Assembly (NCBI GenBank): GCA_016291905.1
Contig: JAEEZS010000061.1
Span: 1-64,000 of the forward strand
Direction: 5' to 3'
DNA length: 64,000 nt
Source of the DNA: Bacteroidaceae bacterium
GTDB lineage: Bacteria; Bacteroidota; Bacteroidia; Bacteroidales; Bacteroidaceae
Shown here: piece by piece, positions 52,271 to 58,777 of the stretch
Layout of the letters: the number at the start of each line of letters is the position of its first letter
Position numbering within the stretch: position 1 is the first letter of the stretch
Translations under genes and position numbers: made by a program
The notes under the pieces: model-generated
Told to the model about the DNA's origin: nothing
What the model saw: the letters and a program-made list of their open reading frames with translations, nothing else
Database searches by the model: none

Positions 52271-53302
52271 ATGATAAAACTATATAAGTTATCAGAAGCA
52301 GAGCTGTGGGACACATGTGTCAAGAGCTTTACCGAATGGGATGTTTATTATCTTAGTGGGTATGTAAAGGCATTTCATCTCCATGGTGATGGAGATCCTT
52401 TTCTGTTGTATTTTGAGGACAACGGGTTGCGTGCTATCTATGTGTTTATGCGTCGTCAGACAGCATTGGCCGGTGTATTTGATTCTATTACACCGTATGG
52501 CTATGGAGGTGTGTTGTTTGAGGGTAAGGCAACGGACGAGAATATTAAAGTATTTTGGAATGCATATATAACAAAGATGCACGAGGAGAACATCGTGGAT
52601 AATTTTGTGCGCTATCATCCTGTATTGAAAAATGCTGTCCCGATGAAAGCCGTGTCGAATGTGATAGAATTAGGAAAAACAATTGCTTTAGACTTGACAT
52701 CTCCTGAGATAATATGGGATAATATCATTAGTAAGAATCGTAATATGATTCGAAAAGCAGAGAAAAATGGTATTGAGATAAAGCATGAAAAAGGCTTGGA
52801 TTTGTTTAAGGATTTTCGTCGAATATACAACGCTACAATGGACAAGGACAACGCAGAGAAGTATTACTATTTTGGAGAAGCGTTTTACAAGTCCATCCAT
52901 CAGGACTTGAACGATAATTATGAGTTGTTTTATGCGGTGAAAGATGGCCAGATAGTTGCTATGAGTATTATTCTCTATGGTAACAAACAGATGCATTATC
53001 ATCTTTCAGGTTCATTGATTGAATATCGCAACTTGGCTCCAACAAATCTGTTGCTTTACAAAGCAGCTCTGTGGGGTTTTGAATACGGATTTAAGACATT
53101 TCATCTTGGTGGTGGTGTGGGCTCTGGTGAGGATAACCTTTTTAAGTTCAAGGCAGCATTTAATAAGAATTCAGATTATCAATTCTCAATAGGGAAACAA
53201 ATCTTTGAACAAGCGAAGTATGATGAACTTGTGAAGATTCGGAAGGAAACAGATCAGAACTTTGATGAAACATCAAGTTTCTTCCCGCTTTATCGTGCAT
53301 AA
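52271..53302 (+). CDS. FemAB/GNAT-like acyl- or aminoacyltransferase
   Basis: A 343-residue protein with the double-GNAT layout of FemAB-like enzymes (PF13480): KLSEAELWDTCVKSFTEWDV near the N-terminus, RNMIRKAEKNGIEIKHEKG, YYFGEAFYKSIHQDL, and ALWGFEYGFKTFHLGGG near the end. FemAB proteins transfer amino acids from tRNA; related ones in polysaccharide clusters acylate amino sugars. With the neighbouring aminotransferase it may decorate an amino sugar. Gaps of 11 and 12 bp indicate co-transcription. Confidence 0.84.
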   Translation: MIKLYKLSEAELWDTCVKSFTEWDVYYLSGYVKAFHLHGDGDPFLLYFEDNGLRAIYVFMRRQTALAGVFDSITPYGYGGVLFEGKATDENIKVFWNAYITKMHEENIVDNFVRYHPVLKNAVPMKAVSNVIELGKTIALDLTSPEIIWDNIISKNRNMIRKAEKNGIEIKHEKGLDLFKDFRRIYNATMDKDNAEKYYYFGEAFYKSIHQDLNDNYELFYAVKDGQIVAMSIILYGNKQMHYHLSGSLIEYRNLAPTNLLLYKAALWGFEYGFKTFHLGGGVGSGEDNLFKFKAAFNKNSDYQFSIGKQIFEQAKYDELVKIRKETDQNFDETSSFFPLYRA

Positions 53303-53314
53303 AAGACAAATAAT

Positions 53315-55342
53315 ATGGCAGAAAGAAAACGAATATACTTGTGCTTAGCGCACATGTCCGAAAGTGGATTGGAGCAAAAATACATTAAGGAGGCCTTCGA
53401 CACTAACTGGGTTGTGCCGTTGGGACCGAATGTGAATGGGTTTGAGAAAGACCTTGAGGAGTTCGTAAGCCTCACCCCCAACCCCTCTCCTGAAAGAGAG
53501 GGGAGCCTGAATAAGCGGGTGGTGGCGCTGAGTTCTGGTACTGCTGCTGTGCATTTGGCTCTCATTGCCTGTGGCGTAAAGGCGGGGGATGAGGTGATCG
53601 TGCAGTCGTTCACGTTCTGCGCTTCGTCGCATCCGATTACGTACCTTGGGGCAACGCCCGTGTTTGTGGATTCGGAGAAAGAGACCTGGAACATGGATCC
53701 GGAACTGCTGGAGGTGGCCATTAAAGACCGTATTGCCAAGACAGGCAGAAAGCCGAAAGCGATTGTTCCTGTGGCGCTCTATGGTATGCCGTATCGCATT
53801 GATGAAATCATGGCTATTGCCAATAAATACGATATCCCTGTCATCGAGGATGCTGCCGAGGGCTTTGGCTCGCGTTTTAACGGACAGATATTGGGCACGT
53901 TCGGCAAATATGGCGTGCTGTCGTTCAACGGCAACAAAATGATTACCACCTCGGGCGGCGGGGCGCTCATCTGCAATGGTGAAGCCTCTCCTAAATCCTC
54001 CCCTAAAGGGAAGGACTTGGGAATTCATACGGCGGATAAGATGTGGTATGGACTGCTGAAGGAATTTGCTGAGGAGAATAGGAATAAGCCTACTGAAGCA
54101 GAGTCTATACTGTGGGAAGCCTTGAAAGGAAAAGGCATTGGTGAAAAATTCCGTCGGCAGCATATCATTGATGATTTCATCGTGGACTTCTTTTGTGCAG
54201 ACAAAGCCCTGACCCTTGAAATAGACGGGGGCTACCACCATTATCCTCCTCAGATGAAGTCAGATGTTGAACGTACCGAAGCTTTATCGAGACTCGGTTA
54301 TATTGAAATAAGATTTAGCAACGAAGAGGTACTGGGTGATATTGATGGCGTACTACAAAAGATATTGAACTTCTGTAACGCTCTGCCAAGTAAGAAGTCT
54401 CACCCTTCACGCCTCACTCCTAACCCCTCTCCTGAAGGCGAGGAGAATTTTAAGTCTCACCCTTTAGGGGGAGATTTAGAGGGGGCTTTAGAGGGGGCTG
54501 ATGAACAGTGGCGAGAAATCATGATGTATGCCACGCAGTACAGGGAAAGCTATCCTTACTACCAGCATGAGAAGATTGGCTTTAACTACCGCATGTCAAA
54601 TATCTGCGCAGGTATTGGCCGCGGGCAGATGACGATTGTTGACGAGCATATCGCTCATCATAAGCACGTCCAGGCTTTATATGAACAATTATTGCAAGAC
54701 GTCAAGGGAATAACTGTTCATAAACAGCCCAAAGCCTCTCCCCAGCCCTCCCCTGAAGGGAAGGGGGCTTTGCAGTCTCACCCTTTAGGGGGAGATACAG
54801 AGGGGGCTTTGCAGTCTCACCCTTTAGGGGGAGATACAGAGGGGGCTTTGCAGTCTCACCCTTTAGGGGGAGATTTAGAGGGGGCTTACGATAGCAATTA
54901 CTGGCTGTGTACGATAACTCTTGACCCGGACCTGAAGATCAAGGGGCAGGAGAATGCCTATAAGACGGTGGTACAAGGTGCCGTGGGTGGTGCTGCTGGT
55001 GTGATTCACGTGGCGGATTCTGCAACCACCGATTGCCAGCCTAATGATAATGTGGAGGCGTTGCGAGTATTCATGGATGCGGCTGGCATTGAGGCGCGTC
55101 CCGTTTGGAAGCCCATGCACAAGCAACCCGTATATCAACGGACAATTAAAAATGAAGAATTAAAAATTGAGAATTTGCCAAGTGGCGCGATTTGTCAGAC
55201 CTCGCAAACAAGCGTGGCATACATCAATGGAATTTCGGAGGCCATCTTCAAGGTGGGTATGTGCCTTCCCGCCGGCCCTTACGTCTCCGATGAGGATGTG
55301 AAGTATATCGTAGATACAATTAAGGAGGCGTTAGATAGTTAA
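53315..55342 (+). CDS. DegT/DnrJ/EryC1-family aminotransferase with in-frame DUF559 and repeat insertions
   Basis: The host protein is a PLP-dependent sugar aminotransferase of the PglE/ArnB kind: VVALSSGTAAVHLALIACG, VPVALYGMPYRIDEI, VIEDAAEGFGSRFNG, PLP-lysine K208 in SFNGNKMITTSGGG, HEKIGFNYRMSNICAGIGRG and the end PAGPYVSDEDVKYIVDTI. Normal members have about 400-430 residues; this has 675. The extra length is four in-frame insertions: residues about 52-67, 223-392 (with a DUF559 endonuclease domain), 472-525 and 609-625. Frame and catalytic residues are kept. Whether the enzyme folds, is processed, or is inactive cannot be told. Confidence 0.9.
   Translation: MAERKRIYLCLAHMSESGLEQKYIKEAFDTNWVVPLGPNVNGFEKDLEEFVSLTPNPSPEREGSLNKRVVALSSGTAAVHLALIACGVKAGDEVIVQSFTFCASSHPITYLGATPVFVDSEKETWNMDPELLEVAIKDRIAKTGRKPKAIVPVALYGMPYRIDEIMAIANKYDIPVIEDAAEGFGSRFNGQILGTFGKYGVLSFNGNKMITTSGGGALICNGEASPKSSPKGKDLGIHTADKMWYGLLKEFAEENRNKPTEAESILWEALKGKGIGEKFRRQHIIDDFIVDFFCADKALTLEIDGGYHHYPPQMKSDVERTEALSRLGYIEIRFSNEEVLGDIDGVLQKILNFCNALPSKKSHPSRLTPNPSPEGEENFKSHPLGGDLEGALEGADEQWREIMMYATQYRESYPYYQHEKIGFNYRMSNICAGIGRGQMTIVDEHIAHHKHVQALYEQLLQDVKGITVHKQPKASPQPSPEGKGALQSHPLGGDTEGALQSHPLGGDTEGALQSHPLGGDLEGAYDSNYWLCTITLDPDLKIKGQENAYKTVVQGAVGGAAGVIHVADSATTDCQPNDNVEALRVFMDAAGIEARPVWKPMHKQPVYQRTIKNEELKIENLPSGAICQTSQTSVAYINGISEAIFKVGMCLPAGPYVSDEDVKYIVDTIKEALDS
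53469..53512. repeat. In-frame palindromic insertion 1 in the aminotransferase
   Basis: Reads SLTPNPSPEREGSL between the family segments EEFV and NKRVVALSSG. The DNA contains CCCCTCTC and GAGAGGGG as inverted arms (53482-53489 and 53496-53503). A similar sequence occurs at 54408-54450. Confidence 0.82.
53982..54488 (+). mobile_element. DUF559-endonuclease element with 37-bp terminal inverted repeats, inserted in frame
   Basis: The element is exactly 507 bp (169 codons). Its left end (53982-54018, AAGCC...GGACTT) and right end (54452-54488, AAGTC...GGGCTT) are inverted repeats with 29 of 37 positions identical. Inside is a full DUF559-type domain (about 54041-54395): KPTEAESILWEALKGKGI, FRRQHIIDDFIVDFFC, LTLEIDGGYHH, ALSRLGYIEIRF and NEEVL, with the E-D-G..H and D..R residues typical of this Vsr-related endonuclease fold. 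An internal ATG at 54041 could start a free-standing product. The host frame is preserved through both ends. Confidence 0.78.
54732..54887. repeat. In-frame insertion 3: palindrome plus three 39-bp tandem copies of the element end
   Basis: A palindromic unit (AAGCCTCTCC...GGGGGCTT) is followed by three direct copies (starts 54773, 54812, 54851) of a 39-bp unit reading QSHPLGGDTEGAL. Each unit equals the right terminal repeat of the DUF559 element. Period 39 keeps the frame. Confidence 0.88.
55140..55184. repeat. In-frame insertion 4 (AT-rich NEELKIEN repeat)
   Basis: The stretch AATTAAAAATGAAGAATT followed by AAAAATTGAG reads IKNEELKIENLP near the aminotransferase C-terminus, where family members have no such residues. 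It resembles the TTAAGAG/AATTAAG intergenic repeats of this genome. Confidence 0.6.
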
Positions 55343-55376
55343 GAGTTAAGAATTAAGAGTTAAGAGTTAGGAATGT
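55336..55376. repeat. Heptamer repeat (AGTTAAG / AATTAAG)
   Basis: About five units. The TAA stop of the aminotransferase is itself part of the first unit (AGT TAA GAG). Confidence 0.85.
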
Positions 55377-55377
55377 C

Positions 55378-55419
55378 ATCAGTGGCTATATGCTTCGTGC
55401 GAAGTGTATAGCCGCTGAT
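55378..55419. repeat. Hairpin repeat, copy 1
   Basis: A 42-nt inverted repeat (ATCAGTGGCTATATGCTTCG with its near complement). Copy 2 at 58523-58566 differs in the outer pairs in a compensatory way. It may terminate the aminotransferase transcript, but has no T run. Confidence 0.8.
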
Positions 55420-55527
55420 ACTATATGTCTTAGGTAAATGCATAACTTTAAACATGTCTTGTATTTATTTGTTGTTTTTGCCTACGATCTCAAAAACCCC
55501 ATTCTACAAAAGAAAAAGTCTCAAAAA

Positions 55528-55559
55528 ATTGTTTTTTCACTCAACTTGCGCTAATTTTG
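55528..55559 (+). promoter_or_regulatory. Probable promoter for the second priming transferase module
   Basis: ATTG at 55528-55531 (three of four -33 positions), 20-bp spacer, TAATTTTG at 55552-55559. It lies 46 bp upstream of the ATG at 55605, after the hairpin. Confidence 0.5.
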
Positions 55560-55604
55560 TCGCCAATTATATCGTATAAAATATAGGAAAGAATAAGAAT
55601 TTGT

Positions 55605-56258
55605 ATGTATAAGTTTTTTTTAAAGAGAGTTTTAAGTTTTACTATTGCCTTATTGGCATTACTATTGATAGGGTGGTTCTTGGTAATTGTGGCTGTTTGG
55701 CTTTCTTTTGCTAATAAGGGTGCAGGGGCTTTCTTTATTCAAAACCGGCCTGGAAAGGATGGCAAAATATTTCGTGTCATTAAGTTCAAAACCATGACAG
55801 ACGAACGTGATGAGAACGGAAAACTGCTTCCAGATGCAAAGAGGCTTACTAAGGTGGGAAGATTTGTTCGTAGTTTGAGTATAGATGAACTTCCGCAGTT
55901 GATTAATATCTTGAAAGGAGATATGGCTTTGGTAGGTCCGCGTCCGTTGCTTGATCAATATCTTTGGGTTATGGGGGATTTTCAAAGACGTCGTATGGAG
56001 GTACGCCCAGGGATAACAGGTTGGGCTCAAGTCCATGGTAGGAATCATTGTAAGTTGAGTAAGAAATTTGAATTAGATGTTTGGTACGTGGATCATTGTT
56101 CGCTATGGTTGGACATCAAAATTATTTGGATGACTATTGTGAATGTGTTGAAACGTTCAGATGTTGGGGAGGGTAATGCGGACATGAAAGAGGTTGACGA
56201 TTTGGGGTACTTGCCTAAAATTCTTGATATTTTGAATAGTAAGAGAAATGCTCAGTGA
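55605..56258 (+). CDS. Priming glycosyltransferase (bacterial sugar transferase), locus 2
   Basis: A 217-residue PglC-like priming enzyme: one membrane helix (about 12-35), NRPGKDGKIFRVIKFKTMTD, LSIDELPQLINILKGDMALV plus GPRPLLDQYL, and RPGITGWAQVHGRN. It should transfer a sugar phosphate to undecaprenyl phosphate to start the locus 2 unit. The following PLP gene overlaps it by 11 bp, and the aminotransferase upstream is typical of bacillosamine-like or 4-amino-sugar pathways, so an N-acetylated diamino or 4-amino sugar is a likely donor; that is inference. It is the second intact enzyme of this type in the window. Confidence 0.94.
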   Translation: MYKFFLKRVLSFTIALLALLLIGWFLVIVAVWLSFANKGAGAFFIQNRPGKDGKIFRVIKFKTMTDERDENGKLLPDAKRLTKVGRFVRSLSIDELPQLINILKGDMALVGPRPLLDQYLWVMGDFQRRRMEVRPGITGWAQVHGRNHCKLSKKFELDVWYVDHCSLWLDIKIIWMTIVNVLKRSDVGEGNADMKEVDDLGYLPKILDILNSKRNAQ

Positions 56259-57342
56259 GATAGGAAGTAACTTTTGGCTGAATCCGAATCAGCATCTAAA
56301 GGAAATACCAATTGGTACACCCGAACAGTTTAATTGTTTTGGGAATGATTATGCATGGCTTTCTACTGGACGTTCTGCCATCAAATTAGCAATAAAAAAC
56401 ATTGAAGAAAGAAACCCCGGGCTAAAAAAAGTAGCTGTATTGCCATCATTTACTTGCAACACAGTTTTTGAACCATTTTTAAAAGCGGGGTATGAAGTTT
56501 TATATTATCCCGTAGAAAAAGATTTGACTTCTACGTCAGATGACATCCTTAAAACTGCGGTTGAGCATGATGCTTCCATTGTTCTTTTCCACCGTTATTT
56601 TGGATTCGATACCCTTATTGGGAATGTAGATGAAATGTGTGGAAAATTGCGGGAATTAGGAAAATATTCTATAGAAGATTGCACACAATGTTTATATAGT
56701 GACATTCCAAGAGCACAGTCTGATTTCACCGTCGGAAGCATAAGAAAATGGGCCGGAACGCCAGACGGTGGTTTTGCTGTTTGTCGTGAGGGTATTTTTA
56801 GTGGAAAACCCTTACAACCGGACAGTATTTTAGAAAAAGCTAAAATAAAGGCTTCATTTACCAAATATCGTTACCTCTTTGAGAAAAAGGGCGATAAGAG
56901 CGTGATGCTATCCATGTACCGTGAGGCTGAAGATATTTTGGATAATCAAGTCGAATTATACTCCATTTCAGATATGTCGGTGCGAGTTCAAGAGAATCTT
57001 GATAAAGAAGAGTTGATCCGAAAACGAAGAGATAATTTCATTATTTTGAGCGAGTCCCTTATTAGTGGTAATATACAACCACTATTCTCGATTGAGAATC
57101 ATCAGGAAGTGCCTCTTTATTTCCCGATACTTGTAAAGGATAGATCCACACTACAAAAGTATCTGGGTGATAATGCTATTTATGCTCCTATTGTTTGGCC
57201 TAAAGACGTTTATCAGCCTATGCAGTGTGATGGGGCTGAGAATGCCTATAGAAATTTGTTATGTATTCCTATTGATCAGCGGTATGATGCAGATGATATG
57301 AATAGGATTGTAGAAGTAATAAACCAGTTTTATAGAAAATGA
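56248..57342 (+). CDS. DegT-like PLP-fold protein of a polysaccharide cluster
   Basis: A 364-residue protein with fold-type I PLP features: LSTGRSAIKLAIKNIEERN, VAVLPSFTCNTVFEPFLKAG, SIEDCTQCLYSD, and a Lys in GSIRKWAGTPDGGFAV (K167) in the PLP-lysine position. It is divergent from standard DegT aminotransferases and may be an aminotransferase or a related non-catalytic or lyase-type member. It overlaps the priming transferase by 11 bp and the next gene by 4 bp. Substrate unknown. Confidence 0.8.
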   Translation: MLSEIGSNFWLNPNQHLKEIPIGTPEQFNCFGNDYAWLSTGRSAIKLAIKNIEERNPGLKKVAVLPSFTCNTVFEPFLKAGYEVLYYPVEKDLTSTSDDILKTAVEHDASIVLFHRYFGFDTLIGNVDEMCGKLRELGKYSIEDCTQCLYSDIPRAQSDFTVGSIRKWAGTPDGGFAVCREGIFSGKPLQPDSILEKAKIKASFTKYRYLFEKKGDKSVMLSMYREAEDILDNQVELYSISDMSVRVQENLDKEELIRKRRDNFIILSESLISGNIQPLFSIENHQEVPLYFPILVKDRSTLQKYLGDNAIYAPIVWPKDVYQPMQCDGAENAYRNLLCIPIDQRYDADDMNRIVEVINQFYRK

Positions 57343-58496
57343 AGAAATTAGCAATTATTGGAGGCGGTGTTATGGCTGCGTGTTTTGGCGAAGCTTGTCA
57401 TCGCTTGGGATATGAAGGCCATTATTTCTCAATGTTAGACGGAAAAGTGGATGATTCAAAGGTTGATGTTTTTCATGAAATAAATATTTTTGAGAAAGAA
57501 AAGATTGCGGATATTTGTGAAGAAATTGGTGTTGATGGCGTTGTCGCTACGACAGAATTGTCGGTACCTATAACTGCCTACATAGCTGAAAAACTAGGTC
57601 TTTTGGGGGTGCCCTACAAAGTGGCGCAAGTCATCATCGACAAGTACCGTAATCGCGAGTGCATTAAGGGGCTGACGGACTTGAAGTCACCCCAGTATGT
57701 AGAAGCTACTTGTTTGAAAGAAATTGAGAAATCGGGTGTTCCCTTCCCGATGATTCTAAAGCCGATAAATCTTGGTGGAAAACGTGGTATAACTGTGGTG
57801 AATAACGTGAGCGAATTACCAAAAGCATTTGAATACGCAGTAAATAGCTTCAGAAAAGGTACTAAACCCGTTATTATTGCAGAGCAATTCATGGATGGCG
57901 GAATGGAATGTAGTGTTGAGAGCTTATCATTCAAAGGTAATCATTCCATCATTCAAATTACTCAGAAGGATAGTAGTGGTGCACCTCATTGCGTGGAACT
58001 CGGACATCACCAGCCTGCTCCTTTATCAAAAGAGATATGGGAAAAAGTGGTTCGTGGTACCTCTGCCGGTTTGACAGCGATAGGTCTTACTAATGGGCCT
58101 TGCCATACTGAGATAAAAATCATCAATGGCGAAGTTTATCTGATAGAGTTTAATGCCCGTCCTGGAGGAGATCATATATGGTGGCCAATGGTGGAACTAA
58201 GCACTGGTTTTGATATTATCGCTGCAGTTGCACAAGCCGCTACTGGTGAGTTGAATCCTATTGATGTTAATACATTCAAGCACTACTATTCTGGACTTTA
58301 TTATGTGGTTAAGCAAACGAGTTATTTGAAAAATATCTTTGATAATTGTGAAAAAGAAAAATGGTGCTGGGAGAAGAACTACATTTCTAACGAGCTGCCA
58401 GAACTGACTCATAACGACATGGAACATACAAACTATATGATATACACCTCGAAGGATGGAGATCCTGTGGCAGAGTTGTTGAGAAAGGAACAGTAG
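57339..58496 (+). CDS. ATP-grasp carboxylate-amine ligase
   Basis: A 385-residue ATP-grasp enzyme. It has an N-terminal Rossmann-like preATP-grasp part (LAIIGGGVMAACFGEACHRL), the ATP-binding loop MILKPINLGGKRGITVVNN, IAEQFMDGGMECSVES, and the metal-binding end CHTEIKIINGEVYLIEFNAR with PGGDHI. This is the carbamoyl-phosphate synthase/PurK-like arrangement of ligases that join a carboxylate to an amine. With the PLP protein it could attach an amino acid to an amino sugar. It overlaps the preceding gene by 4 bp and ends the module before hairpin copy 2. Confidence 0.88.
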   Translation: MKKLAIIGGGVMAACFGEACHRLGYEGHYFSMLDGKVDDSKVDVFHEINIFEKEKIADICEEIGVDGVVATTELSVPITAYIAEKLGLLGVPYKVAQVIIDKYRNRECIKGLTDLKSPQYVEATCLKEIEKSGVPFPMILKPINLGGKRGITVVNNVSELPKAFEYAVNSFRKGTKPVIIAEQFMDGGMECSVESLSFKGNHSIIQITQKDSSGAPHCVELGHHQPAPLSKEIWEKVVRGTSAGLTAIGLTNGPCHTEIKIINGEVYLIEFNARPGGDHIWWPMVELSTGFDIIAAVAQAATGELNPIDVNTFKHYYSGLYYVVKQTSYLKNIFDNCEKEKWCWEKNYISNELPELTHNDMEHTNYMIYTSKDGDPVAELLRKEQ

Positions 58497-58522
58497 TTTT
58501 TATCGAAGTCACGTTATCATAA

Positions 58523-58566
58523 TAACAGCGGCTATATGCTTCGGGCGAAGTGTATAGCCGCTGTTA
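58523..58566. terminator. Hairpin repeat, copy 2 (probable bidirectional terminator)
   Basis: TAACAGCGGCTATATGCTTC pairs with its near complement ending CCGCTGTTA, with a tandem G-T wobble inside. It sits between the convergent ATP-grasp gene and the small ORF at 58573, as a terminator would. It is the partner of the copy at 55378. Confidence 0.72.
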
Positions 58567-58572
58567 CTTTGA

Positions 58573-58746
58573 TTACTCTTGGGGAGGGATAAATGGGCTT
58601 CCGAACTGGGGCGGTGGTAAAAAACCACGATAAGGAAATGCTTCTGCTCTTCCGTGATCGGTTTGGTCGAAGGGGAGAGAAACGTCCAATAAAGGCTCTG
58701 TTAAAATGGCAATTTGCTCGAACTGGGGTTTGATATATGTTTTCAT
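58573..58746 (-). CDS. Small 57-residue protein downstream of the LRR gene
   Basis: An ORF of 57 residues beginning MKTYIKPQFEQIAILTEPLL and ending in a Pro-rich stretch (GFLPPPQFGSPFIPP). Its ATG lies 31 bp after the stop of the LRR protein on the same strand, so they are probably co-transcribed. The N-terminal M-K-x-Y-I-K-P pattern is one I know from short Bacteroidales ORFs of unknown function. No signal peptide or membrane helix is seen. Confidence 0.65.
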   Translation of the reverse strand: MKTYIKPQFEQIAILTEPLLDVSLPFDQTDHGRAEAFPYRGFLPPPQFGSPFIPPQE

Positions 58747-58777
58747 CGCGTCTGTCTTTTGAGTGTTTGACGAATAA

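Noticed and set aside
53982..54488. The aminotransferase insertion as an intein
   Set aside because: No N-terminal Cys/Ser block, no terminal His-Asn and no LAGLIDADG or HNH domain are visible; the ends are inverted DNA repeats instead.
54773..54887. Three regular 39-bp units looked like a short CRISPR array
   Set aside because: The units are direct repeats with no spacers, they are in frame in a gene, and no cas genes are present.
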